Shown one piece after another: positions 9,034 to 17,221 of a stretch of 64,000 nt of DNA; within the stretch, counting starts at the first letter, position 1; the number at the start of each line of letters is the position of its first letter. Under the pieces are notes generated by a model that had not been told where the DNA came from, made no database searches, and saw only the letters and a program-made list of their open reading frames with translations. The position numbers and the translations under genes were made by a program. Origin of the DNA: an uncultured Clostridia bacterium (GTDB lineage: Bacteria; Bacillota; Clostridia; TANB77; CAG-508); the NCBI GenBank assembly GCA_948805675.1, contig CAQIBN010000001.1:110984-174983 (forward strand), written 5' to 3'.

Positions 9034-9285
9034 ATGAAAAATAGAAATAATAATGAAGAAATAATAAAAATAATTATACTTGCAATAATAATAGCTTTTC
9101 TTATTATATTTGCCATTATAGTACATAAAAATTATGATTTTAATTTAGAAAAGAAAAATGTAATTATTAATGCAAATGATTTTCTAATGGAGAGATTAGA
9201 TGAAAATAAAATACAGCAAATTCAAGGAACTGACGGAGTTTATTACTACGAAATGGAAGATTATGGCGATTTTCAATTAGATTAG
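9034..9285 (+). CDS. Small single-pass membrane protein
   Basis: An 83-residue protein: charged start, one long hydrophobic helix (about 11-32, IIKIIILAIIIAFLIIFAII) and a 50-residue probably external tail ending in acidic residues. AAAGGGGG precedes ATG 9034. It belongs to the P2 operon between the M23 peptidase and another small membrane protein. Family not recognised. Confidence 0.65.
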   Translation: MKNRNNNEEIIKIIILAIIIAFLIIFAIIVHKNYDFNLEKKNVIINANDFLMERLDENKIQQIQGTDGVYYYEMEDYGDFQLD

Positions 9286-9298
9286 AGGAGAATGTGTT

Positions 9299-9517
9299 AT
9301 GAAAGATAAAACAACTATAACAAAAATCGTGATAATACTATTGTTAATTATAATTTTATCAGTTATATCAATAGTAACAAAAAAACATATAAGAGAGCAG
9401 AAAATAGAAGAAAATCAAGTTATTGAAAATAATCTAAAAGTGGATTATGCCCCTATAGAAAATATAAAATATATTGACGAATTGCAAAAGCAAATTTATT
9501 TAGATTCAATTAAATAA
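9299..9517 (+). CDS. Small single-pass membrane protein
   Basis: A 72-residue protein with one N-terminal helix (ITKIVIILLLIIILSVISIV) and a charged tail. AGAGGAG precedes ATG 9299, 13 bp after the previous gene, and the layout is the same, so the two may be diverged siblings. It ends 15 bp before the P3 promoter block. Unknown function, probably part of the transfer machinery. Confidence 0.65.
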   Translation: MKDKTTITKIVIILLLIIILSVISIVTKKHIREQKIEENQVIENNLKVDYAPIENIKYIDELQKQIYLDSIK

Positions 9518-9531
9518 TGAGGTATAAGAAT

Positions 9532-9654
9532 ATTTCAAAAAGTCTTCAAAATCATTTCATTGTTTTTAAAATGAAAGAAGTTATAATTATAGTATATAAT
9601 TTAATTAGTTTTATCGGGAAGAAAGCAAGTATATAAGCTTTCTTCCTTTTTTGG
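9532..9654 (+). promoter_or_regulatory. ICE promoter block P3 with leader terminator
   Basis: Boxes TTTCAAAAAGT, CTTCAAAATCA and TTTCATTG lead to TTGTTT (9560-9565), a 16-bp spacer and TATAAT (9582-9587). The leader ends in a perfect terminator: GGAAGAAAGC (9617-9626), GCTTTCTTCC (9637-9646), then TTTTTT. The ribosome site of the next gene (GAAAGGAG, about 9654-9661) starts only a few bases after the T-tract. Confidence 0.88.
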
Positions 9655-9666
9655 AAAGGAGAGTTT

Positions 9667-10881
9667 ATGGAAGATGAAAATAATTTAAATGTAAATATAG
9701 AACAAGAAGATGTGAAAAAGAAAATCAAAAAGCTTATCTATGTAGGAAAATCAAGAAATGATATGCTGGAAACTATTGTCGCAGAACAAAACATAGTTAT
9801 TATTACAAGACTTTTAAACGAATATAACATTACAGATATATTTAGAGAAGATTTAAGAGCAATTAATAATATTGACTATTTAGTATTGGATTTATCAGCA
9901 TTTGTAAATTCTTCTACTAATGAAGAAATACTAAAAAACTTAGATAAATTAAGAGGAAATTTTGACTTCAAAATTATAATAATTGCTTCAGGATTTAGAA
10001 GAGGTAATGAACTATTAGCACAATGTTTTTATATGGGAATTTATAACTTAGTAACAGCACAAAGTGATATACAAATGTATGACCAGTTAAAAATATGTTT
10101 ATCAAATAAAGGAATGAGTTATGCACAAGCAAGTCAATATAGATTGGATATGTTACCTCAAAAGTCTTCTAGTAAGTCTGTAATAAAAACTGAGTTCAAA
10201 AAAGTAAAACAAGACGTGACGGTTGGTGTTTTGGGTATTACAAGACATATTGGAACTACTACTTGGGCTATAAATTTATTACAGTTCTTTAATGAAATAC
10301 CAAACGTAAAAGCATGTTTAATTGAAACTAATAAACACAACGATATAAGTGATTTATCTGAATTAACAGAAGTAAATAAGATGGGAATAGAGCATTTTCC
10401 ATTAGCAGGAGAAATACGAATTAATGGCATGGAGATGTTTTATGACTTATCTAAAATTGGAGATATTACAGCTCAGAAATATAACTTTTATGTATATGAT
10501 TTTGGAGAAACAGCAGAATTAACAGATATGGAACTTGCTTCATTTTTAAATAAAGATATTAAATTTATAGTTTTAGGAACGTGTCCATGGGAATATAAGT
10601 ATATCTCTAATACTTTTGAAAAGTTAAGAATTTCTAAAGAGCAAGATAGATTGTATTTTATCTATAATTTTGTGAAAAAAGAAGAACAGAAAGAAATTCG
10701 CTCACAAATGGGAAAGTTTAATGTCTATTTTAACGAATATCAACCAGATCCGTTTCAATTAAAGTCAAAAGAATATTTAGAAGAAATTTTACGAAGATAT
10801 TTATCTAATTCATATTTTGAAGAAGAAAGCAAAAAGAAAAATAAATTTAATTTAAAAAGATTATTAAAAAGTAGAAAGTAG
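9667..10881 (+). CDS. MinD/CpaE-like protein with degenerate P-loop
   Basis: A 404-residue protein. Residues about 20-140 look like a receiver-like alpha/beta domain (KKLIYVGKS, then DYLVLDLSAF), and residues 178-370 resemble a ParA/MinD fold. The P-loop position reads VGVLGITRHIGTTTWAINLL: the fold signature is there, but both lysines of the deviant Walker A motif (KGGxGK) are missing. Nucleotide binding is therefore doubtful, and a scaffold role is likely. The order receiver-like plus MinD resembles CpaE. First gene of the P3 operon with the sortase and VirD4; presumably membrane-associated assembly or positioning. Confidence 0.65.
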   Translation: MEDENNLNVNIEQEDVKKKIKKLIYVGKSRNDMLETIVAEQNIVIITRLLNEYNITDIFREDLRAINNIDYLVLDLSAFVNSSTNEEILKNLDKLRGNFDFKIIIIASGFRRGNELLAQCFYMGIYNLVTAQSDIQMYDQLKICLSNKGMSYAQASQYRLDMLPQKSSSKSVIKTEFKKVKQDVTVGVLGITRHIGTTTWAINLLQFFNEIPNVKACLIETNKHNDISDLSELTEVNKMGIEHFPLAGEIRINGMEMFYDLSKIGDITAQKYNFYVYDFGETAELTDMELASFLNKDIKFIVLGTCPWEYKYISNTFEKLRISKEQDRLYFIYNFVKKEEQKEIRSQMGKFNVYFNEYQPDPFQLKSKEYLEEILRRYLSNSYFEEESKKKNKFNLKRLLKSRK

Positions 10882-10894
10882 AGGTTACAGAATT

Positions 10895-11185
10895 ATGAAG
10901 GCTAATAAAAAAGGATTTTATGAAAGATATAAGCATGAGCAAAAAGCTAAAGAAAAAGAACAAAAAATTAAAGAGAAATATAATATTAGTGATGAAAAGA
11001 CAATTGTTATTGAACAAAAAACTAAGATTGATAAAGCTCTATCTAATTTATTTAAATTTATAATGATAATACTAAAAATCATTATATACATGGGGATTTT
11101 TATATTATCAAGTATTGGAGCAACAATATTAATGAATGAGGCTCTAAGAACAACATTTTTTGAACTATTAAATACAATAATGTAG
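10895..11185 (+). CDS. Small protein with C-terminal membrane segment
   Basis: A 96-residue protein with a very basic coiled N-terminal half (KEKEQKIKEK) and a hydrophobic C-terminal region of about 40 residues (FIMIILKIIIYMGIFILSSI and beyond) long enough for one or two helices. It lies 13 bp after the MinD-like gene in the P3 operon. It may recruit that protein to the membrane; this is inference from position only. Confidence 0.6.
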   Translation: MKANKKGFYERYKHEQKAKEKEQKIKEKYNISDEKTIVIEQKTKIDKALSNLFKFIMIILKIIIYMGIFILSSIGATILMNEALRTTFFELLNTIM

Positions 11186-11209
11186 CAAGTATGGAAAGGT
11201 AGTTAAATC

Positions 11210-12226
11210 ATGAAAAATAGAATAAAAATTGGATTTATTATAAGTCTTACAATTATATTACTAAATATTAGTATAACAGTTTTTGCACAAGATACAATTA
11301 CAAAGATGATAGAAACTAGGGAAACAATAGATGTTAATTCTTTTGAACAAGAGTTAGAAGAAAATGGAACAACTTATATTTATAGTGGATATGAGAAAAT
11401 TAATACTATTCCAGAAACAAAGGAGCAAGTTTATACTTCTGAAGAGAGAATAGTAAATTCAAATACAAAAGAATATTTAGATTCACAATTTGAAAGTACA
11501 TATTTTTATGAAGATGAAACATTTAAAGGAGATTTAAAATTAAAGGATTATAATGTTCAAGAAATGGATAATGGCTATCAAGAAATAATTGATAGTAAAT
11601 ATATATATTACAATAATCTTCCTTCAAATGATTTAGAACAAATTGATAAAACTAGGGTAATCCAAGGAAAAGAATATGTACTTATAAATGTAAATTGGTC
11701 AGCAAGTAACAGTTTGTATATTGATGAAACTAAAGTTCCAATAGAATATAATGGAAAAGCTTTATATCAGTGTGTAATAAAAGAAAATAATCCAAAAACA
11801 TATAAAGTACAAGCTATATATGAAGGAAAAGTAACATCTAAGATTGTTAATTTAAGCTATTTATTAACATATACAGAAGTCGAAAATGAAGAGCCTATCA
11901 TAGAGAAAGAAGAAAATCATATAATACCTATTCTAATAATTACAGGAGGTCTTATCACTATTGGAAATTTGAAATTGCTAACTAGCAAAAATGCTACTAT
12001 TTATAATTTACAAAAAGATACTCTAGTTAAATTGAAAGCTAAAAGAATAAAAGAAGGGTCTGTAATAGATTTAACAAATTGTCAAAATATTAATGGTAAT
12101 AATTTTGTTCTAGTAATAAAAGATTCAAGTTATTCAAAATTGAGAGGAAAAAAAGTTCTTATTCAGTTAAATAATCAAAGAAAAGAACTTGTATTATTAT
12201 CACATAAAATAGGCTTTAAATTTTAA
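11210..12226 (+). CDS. Exported membrane-anchored ICE protein
   Basis: A 338-residue protein. The signal peptide is at residues 1-26 (FIISLTIILLNISITVFAQ). An extracellular region of about 210 residues is rich in Tyr, Glu and Asn, then a membrane segment lies near 242-258 (IIPILIITGGLITIGNL), then a cytoplasmic domain of about 80 residues. It lies next to the sortase gene but has no LPXTG-like motif. Probably a surface component of the mating apparatus; I recognise no named family. The ribosome site GGAAAGG precedes ATG 11210. Confidence 0.6.
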   Translation: MKNRIKIGFIISLTIILLNISITVFAQDTITKMIETRETIDVNSFEQELEENGTTYIYSGYEKINTIPETKEQVYTSEERIVNSNTKEYLDSQFESTYFYEDETFKGDLKLKDYNVQEMDNGYQEIIDSKYIYYNNLPSNDLEQIDKTRVIQGKEYVLINVNWSASNSLYIDETKVPIEYNGKALYQCVIKENNPKTYKVQAIYEGKVTSKIVNLSYLLTYTEVENEEPIIEKEENHIIPILIITGGLITIGNLKLLTSKNATIYNLQKDTLVKLKAKRIKEGSVIDLTNCQNINGNNFVLVIKDSSYSKLRGKKVLIQLNNQRKELVLLSHKIGFKF

Positions 12227-12244
12227 TATGGAGGTCTTAAAGAA

Positions 12245-12832
12245 ATGAGGAAATATTTAGAAAGAAAAATTATTTTAAGTAATATCTTGATAGTTTCTAT
12301 TATATTTGCTTTCATACTTTGTGTTAAATTTGATAGAAACTTATATGTTGGAGCTAATGAAGTTGCTCCGACAATAGATGTTAAAGAAATTACTATAAAT
12401 GATGAGATTATAGATAATGTGGAAATAAAATATAATTGGCAAATCGCAATTCCAAAAATAAATTTAATTGCACCTATAAGCGAAGGATCAGATATTGTTA
12501 CACTAAGAAATAATGTGGGACATATAACAGGAACAGGACTAAGTAAAGGTAATATATCATTAGCAGGACATACAAATACAGCTAATTATAAAAATGGAAT
12601 TTTTTATTTTGATAGAATTAATGAATTAGATGTAGCAGATATGGTTTATTATAGAATAAATAATCAGGACTACATTTTCAAAGTGGAAAATAAAAAAGTA
12701 GTTTCTGAAAATGATTTATCAGTATTAGGTGAATCAGAAGAAAATAAATTGACTCTAATTACTTGTATAGAAGGGCAACGCAGAAATAGATTAATTGTTA
12801 TTTGTACTGAATATGAAAATATAAAGATTTAA
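12245..12832 (+). CDS. Sortase (class D-like) in the transfer operon
   Basis: A 195-residue protein with an N-terminal membrane anchor (residues about 10-27) and a sortase fold. The catalytic residues are visible: His in LAGHTN (about 107), Cys in LITCIEG (about 173) and the following Arg in QRRNRL. GGAGG precedes ATG 12245. It would join a surface protein of the element to the wall or to itself. The exported protein just upstream lacks a sorting motif, so the substrate is not evident. A second, chromosomal sortase lies at 42544. Confidence 0.9.
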   Translation: MRKYLERKIILSNILIVSIIFAFILCVKFDRNLYVGANEVAPTIDVKEITINDEIIDNVEIKYNWQIAIPKINLIAPISEGSDIVTLRNNVGHITGTGLSKGNISLAGHTNTANYKNGIFYFDRINELDVADMVYYRINNQDYIFKVENKKVVSENDLSVLGESEENKLTLITCIEGQRRNRLIVICTEYENIKI

Positions 12833-12853
12833 GTAAAGGAATGGTGAATATAA

Positions 12854-15137
12854 ATGAGAATTAGTAAAACAGCACTTTTTTATACAATATTTTTTATAAT
12901 TACAATTATAATTTCTACATCATTATCGATACTTTTAGCTAATATTCTAAGTCTTGTTTATAGTCCTAATCCACAAGATATTTTAACATTAAATGTAGAT
13001 TTTATGATACATAGGCTTTTTACTGAAAAAGCAGTAAATCAAATGTTTTGGATAATACTAGCAATGTTTGGATTGTTATTGTTTATTTCAAATTATAAAA
13101 GATGGTTTGGATTAAAAGATTATAAATCAAATGTTTATAAAGTAACTAGTGATATAGAAATCCCAGTACCTATAGGGAATAAACAAACGCAACAAGGTTC
13201 GAGTTGGTGGCTTTCACCTAAAGAATATCCAAAAGTTTTTAATGTTAATACGATTGATTCTGAAAACGAAACAATAAAAAAGTTATTACATAATGCAGAT
13301 GAAGAAACTAAAGCAATTAAAAACATTGAAATTCCACATATAGTTATTGATGAAAAAGAAAAAATAGATGAATCTAAACTAAAAATACTAATAAATGATG
13401 AATTCTCCAGATTATCAAAAGAGAAAATTACTGAAAATGAATCAAGAATTTTTAATAAAGGTGGGATTGTTCTTGGTAGACAAGAAAGAAGAGTATTTAA
13501 TATAACACAAAAATTTCCATTTATTAAATCAAGAAAAGTGGAAGATATATATTATGTAGGAGATAATGTTCACACATTAACAGTTGGAGCGACTAGATCA
13601 GGTAAAACAAGATGTCAAGTTATAGAAAGTATATACAATTGTGGACTGGCAGGTGAATCGATGATTTTGAGTGACCCAAAGCGGAGAGCTTTTTGAATAT
13701 ACATCTGGAGGATTGAAACAATTGGGATACAACGTCGTTACCCTTGATTTTAAAAATCCTATGCGTAGTTCTTGTTATAACTTTTTACAGCCTGTTATTG
13801 ATGAAATAAGAAGAGGAAATATCGCACAAGCTCAAAATAAAGCTTCTGATATTTGTGAAAGTTTAGTAGGAGAGGCTAAGCGGAGAAAAAATCTGGAATG
13901 ATGGGGAGAAAAGTACTATAAAAACTGGTATTATGGCTATTTGTATGGAGGCTCCAGAAGAATATAAAAATATAGCAAATGTGTATTACTTTTTAAGTAC
14001 AATGTGTAAAGAGCAAAAAGATGGCTCAATGCTTATGGATAAATTCTTAGAGGATATAAGAATTGGTACAATGGGAAAAGAACCAAATCCAAATCATCCA
14101 GCTATTGCTTCATTTGCTCCTGCAAGTATAGCACCATCAAAAACTAGAGCAAGTTTCTTTACATCGGCACTTAATAGTTTGGTTTTATTTAGTGATGAAT
14201 ATATAGCAAGTATGACAAGTAAAACTGAAATAAGAGCAGAGGACTTAGCAAATAAGAAGACAGTACTTTATATGATTCTACCAGATGAAAAACTTACTTT
14301 TTATTCCCTATGCTCTTTGTTTGTAAATCAAATATATCAGCAACTTGTCAATATAGCAGATAGTAATGGTGGAGCATTAAAAAATAGAGTAAATTTTATA
14401 CTAGATGAGTTTCGGCAATTTTTCGGCAATACCTAACTTTGGTGGATTCTTAACAGTTGGAGGAGGAAGAAAAATAAGATTCAATTTATTTTTACAATCT
14501 TTTTCACAGCTTAATAGTAAATATGATGAAAATACAGCACAAAATATCTTAGATAATTGCCATATATGGTGTTATCTAAAGACTTCTAATGATACAACAG
14601 CTGAAAAGATAAGTAAAAAATTGCGGTACATATACTTGTAGTTCTTATAGCGAAAGTAATTCAGGAAACATTGGAGGTTCTTCTGTAAATAGAAGTAAAT
14701 CTATGAATTTAATACAAAGAGCATTACTTACACCTGCTGAAGTTTTAAGAATTAATAGACCATATTTATTAGTAATGTTTTCTGGAGTAAATCCTGCAAT
14801 GACAAAAGCACCAGATCTATCAAAGTGGCTATTTAATAGACTTCTATCATTAGGAAATGAAAGCTTTTGTACTAAAGTTCGTATAATAAGAGAAACAGCA
14901 AGAGAAGAGCGAACTAATACATTAATTCCAATATGGGATGTCAATAAAGAGCTAAAAAATAGCTTATATAAACAAAAAGAAAAGCAAGAAAGTGAGCTAA
15001 AAAAAATACAAGAAGAAAAACAAAGCAAGATGGAAGAAATAAAATTCGGTCATAGAGCTCCAATCATGGAATATAATCAAGATCAAATTTACGAAGATAT
15101 TGAAATGCAAAGAAAATATGGAAATGTTGACAGTTAA
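12854..15137 (+). CDS. VirD4-type coupling ATPase with four +1 CGG sites
   Basis: Reads as one 759-residue VirD4/TraG coupling protein when the C of four in-frame CGG codons is skipped. They are AAG-CGG-A at 13682 (restores S-D-P-K-G-E-L-F), AAG-CGG-A at 13881 (A-K-G-E-K-I-W-N-D-G), TTT-CGG-C at 14413 (L-D-E-F-G-N-F-S-A-I-P) and TTG-CGG-T at 14624 (K-K-L-G-T-Y-T). DPKGE and DEFGNF are hallmark motifs of the family, so the correct reading is certain at those points. There are two N-terminal membrane helices (about 5-30, 65-82). Walker A is GATRSGKT (about 245-252) and Walker B ILDEFG (about 515). It pumps the relaxase-DNA complex into the channel. Unshifted, the gene would be five separate fragments and non-functional. 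Confidence 0.92.
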
Positions 15138-15154
15138 AAAAAGTAATTATACAA

Positions 15155-15192
15155 AAAGCAATAGGAATTATAATTGTACCTATTGCTTTATT
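15155..15192. terminator. Bidirectional terminator after the VirD4 gene
   Basis: AAAGCAATAGG (15155-15165) pairs perfectly with CCTATTGCTTT (15179-15189). T-rich DNA follows on the plus strand, with A-rich DNA before it for the opposite strand. It separates convergent genes. Confidence 0.85.
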
Positions 15193-15528
15193 TTATTCAT
15201 CATCTAAAGTATATTTAATAGCCATATTTACTAATTTTTGTATTGATATATCATATTTAGCTCTCATTTCCTCTAATTTATCCCACATAGATTGTCTTAA
15301 TCTAATAGAAGATTTTACTGTAATTTCATTTTCGGATTTTTTATAATAAACTATCTTATTACCTTTGATTTCAAAGTTTTCTACACAAGAATCAACTAGT
15401 TTACTAATTGAGGTATCTAGCTCATTTTCAGAAATATATTTTAATTTACTATATAAGTCATTTTCAATTTGAATAGTTCTGTAAGTCCACTCTTGTTTTT
15501 CGTAAAATCTATAAAATGCTTTATTCAT
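15193..15528 (-). CDS. Tandem ribbon-helix-helix DNA-binding protein
   Basis: A 111-residue protein made of two similar units: RTIQIENDLYSKLKYISE with ISKLVDSCVENF (about 16-53), and VKSSIRLRQSMWDKLEEM with IQKLVNMAIKYTL (about 70-108). Each has the strand plus two helices of an RHH (Arc/MetJ-like) fold. One chain may therefore form an intramolecular RHH dimer. ATG 15528 follows AGAGGTG on the minus strand. It is divergent from the next gene, so control of the shared upstream region is likely (inference). Confidence 0.65.
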   Translation of the reverse strand: MNKAFYRFYEKQEWTYRTIQIENDLYSKLKYISENELDTSISKLVDSCVENFEIKGNKIVYYKKSENEITVKSSIRLRQSMWDKLEEMRAKYDISIQKLVNMAIKYTLDDE

Positions 15529-15674
15529 AAGAACACCTCTTAATTTATTTATCTATTATTAATTATGGATTATATTTAAATTTTAATTCAAATATAACCT
15601 TTATTAATAAATACAATAATCCACCGTTGACTGTGGTTTGAATAGGTAGTATAATATAAGAGGGAGTGGGGAAT

Positions 15675-15908
15675 ATGTATACTAATAAAAATGAACAAGC
15701 TAATATAGACTTTAATATTCCTTATTATGTGTTCGAGGAATTAGCTGAATATATAGATTTAACAGCTAGAGGAAGATGTAAATCGGCTAAATGGGAAAAT
15801 ATTAAAAGTTTATTAAATTTAGCTATACGAAACAAAAGATTAAGTAAAGAGCAAGCAGAAATTATAGAAAAAACTTATTGTAAAGAGAAAATATCACTTA
15901 TTCATTAG
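15675..15908 (+). CDS. Small helical ICE protein, unknown
   Basis: 77 residues from ATG 15675 (GTG 15666 is possible; GAGGGAG lies upstream of both). It is helical, with an N-terminal IPYYVFEELAEYIDL and a basic middle (RGRCKSAKWENIK), suggestive of nucleic-acid contact. Its stop codon lies inside a terminator hairpin, directly before P4. Family not recognised. Confidence 0.6.
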   Translation: MYTNKNEQANIDFNIPYYVFEELAEYIDLTARGRCKSAKWENIKSLLNLAIRNKRLSKEQAEIIEKTYCKEKISLIH

Positions 15909-15924
15909 AGTAAGTGATATTTTT
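15889..15924 (+). terminator. Intrinsic terminator overlapping the stop codon
   Basis: AAATATCACTTA (15889-15900) pairs with TAAGTGATATTT (15911-15922), continuing into the T-run. It insulates the small upstream gene from the P4 promoter block, which begins 2 bp later. Confidence 0.85.
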
Positions 15925-15925
15925 C

Positions 15926-15981
15926 GTTTCAAAAACGTTTCAAAATCATTTCATTGTTTTTGTTATAAAATAATCTATAAT
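15926..15981 (+). promoter_or_regulatory. ICE promoter block P4
   Basis: Boxes TTTCAAAAACG, TTTCAAAATCA and TTTCATTG lead to TTGTTT (15954-15959), a 16-bp spacer and TATAAT (15976-15981). This is the cleanest copy, with three near-perfect 11-bp direct repeats abutting the -35. It drives a structured leader or small RNA rather than an obvious operon. Confidence 0.85.
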
Positions 15982-15987
15982 AGTAGT

Positions 15988-16124
15988 ATAAGGTTTTAAT
16001 AAAAGCTCCTTTCGTAAAAAATAATTAAACCTTTAAAGATAGAAAAACTAAGATGTTTGAGGGCATACCTCTAGTATTGCAGAATGCAGTATATAAATTT
16101 CTTAGATTTTCTATCTTTTTTATT
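15988..16124 (+). ncRNA. Candidate structured small RNA expressed from P4
   Basis: Starting at the predicted P4 start, AAGGTTTTAAT (about 15990) pairs with ATTAAACCTT (about 16024), presenting a loop that contains CTCCTTTC. Next, AAAGATAGAAAAACTAAGA (16035-16053) pairs with TCTTAGATTTTCTATCTTT (16100-16118, one mismatch), followed by a T-tract. Inside this stem are two small hairpins (GAGG/CCTC and ATTGCA/TGCAGT). The loop CUCCUUUC is complementary to the GAAAGGAG ribosome site of the P3 operon. No solid gene follows, so the RNA itself is probably the product. Confidence 0.55.
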
Positions 16125-16150
16125 TAAAATAGCAGAAAGAGGTGAGTTTT

Positions 16151-16306
16151 GTGGAAAAGGAAGAAATTGAGAAATATAAAGAACTATTAAATCAAGATGA
16201 GAAAGTTTCTGATGTAGAATGATTAAAAGATGGTAGTGAAGTAGACATTATATTTTATTTAGAAATTTGTCTTAACACTGAAGATAATCAAGAGGAGTAT
16301 TTGTAA
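16151..16306 (+). pseudogene. Small ORF interrupted by an in-frame TGA
   Basis: GTG 16151 (AGAGGTGAG upstream) opens a frame with 23 codons, a TGA at 16220-16222, then 27 more codons in the same frame to TAA 16304-16306. Around the stop the text reads VSDVE-stop-LKDGSEVDIIFYLE, where a Trp (TGG) would fit. Most likely a nonsense mutation in a small acidic protein, or a 23-residue peptide. Confidence 0.45.
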
Positions 16307-16374
16307 AAGTAACTGATAAATTATAAATATTTAGATATAAAGTAGAATTAATAAAAATTATGCAAAGTTAATTA

Positions 16375-16432
16375 TAGCTCACCAATTATTGAAATGTGCC
16401 ATAGATGGCACACTTTTATAATTGGTGAGCTA
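16375..16432. repeat. Long inverted repeat with nested hairpin
   Basis: TAGCTCACCAATTAT (16375-16389) and ATAATTGGTGAGCTA (16418-16432) are perfect complements. Between them TGTGCCAT and ATGGCACA (16395-16412) form an inner hairpin. The 3' arm contains the last codons and stop of the response-regulator gene. There is no T-tract on either side, so it is not an ordinary terminator. It could be an mRNA 3'-end structure, a cruciform or a small mobile repeat. Confidence 0.6.
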
Positions 16433-17099
16433 CATATTGAATAAAGTTTTTAGCAGTAGGTCTAGAACCATAATAGTCTGAAAACTTTCTACAAAAGATA
16501 TTAAAGTTTCCTTTACAACTGTAAATTGAATTTAACTGTTTATCAATAAGAGAATGAACAGTTCTAACATTTCTCTCATTATTAATATCTTTAACTTTTT
16601 CTAAAATATTATCTAATTTTAATTGGGGTTCTTTATAAGAAACAAGGATAGCACTTTTTAAAAGTTTAGTACTTTTTGTGTAAGAGTCAAATTGAAGCTC
16701 TTTTAGAATATTATCAATTTTTACTTCAATAGTGTTTTCATTAGGTTTGATTTGACGAATAGAATTAATTACTTTTGATATATCAAATGGTTTTGGATAT
16801 ATCATTTCAACTTTTGATATATCTGAAATTTGAGCTCTATAAATAGTTGAGCCAGAAAGGATAATAACATTTCTTTTGGTATCATATGTAGAGATTTTTT
16901 CAAGTAATGTAAGACCATTAATACCAGGCATATTAAGATCTAAAATAAGTACATCTGGATTGAGGTCTAAGTAATGTTTTAATGCAATATTACCATCATG
17001 AGATAGGTTAACTACTTGTAAGTCTTTTTCTTGTGTTAACATATAAGCTAATTGATTAGCTTGTTCAATATTATCATCAGCAATCATAATTGATATCAT
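16416..17099 (-). CDS. Spo0A-like response regulator of the ICE
   Basis: A 227-residue protein. Receiver domain, residues 3-115: acidic pocket ADDN, phospho-acceptor D54 in LILDLNMPG, and conserved Lys in YPKPFD. The C-terminal about 105 residues resemble the Spo0A DNA-binding domain (ILKELQFDSYTKSTKLLKSA at its start, ending NFIQYVAHQL) and are clearly diverged from the chromosomal Spo0A at 53502. It sits divergent from the sigma-like gene across a 400-bp control region. An obvious role is to couple transfer to the host phosphorelay or sporulation state. Because 0A-type sites occur as tandem boxes near the -35, it is my first candidate for binding the P1-P4 repeats (inference). Confidence 0.75.
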   Translation of the reverse strand: MISIMIADDNIEQANQLAYMLTQEKDLQVVNLSHDGNIALKHYLDLNPDVLILDLNMPGINGLTLLEKISTYDTKRNVIILSGSTIYRAQISDISKVEMIYPKPFDISKVINSIRQIKPNENTIEVKIDNILKELQFDSYTKSTKLLKSAILVSYKEPQLKLDNILEKVKDINNERNVRTVHSLIDKQLNSIYSCKGNFNIFCRKFSDYYGSRPTAKNFIQYVAHQL

Positions 17100-17221
17100 A
17101 ATTCCCTCCTTAATATATATGAATTAACATAAAAACAAAACTGAACATAATATATCATATAAAAACAAAAAAATCAATGGTATCAATAAATTAAATTTAA
17201 TTAGAAATAACACCACTTTTC

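Noticed and set aside
9612..9620. CGG in the P3 leader, and others at 1759, 33063, 35304, 38093 and 55896
   Set aside because: These are intergenic or within ribosome-site regions, so they say nothing about codon reading.
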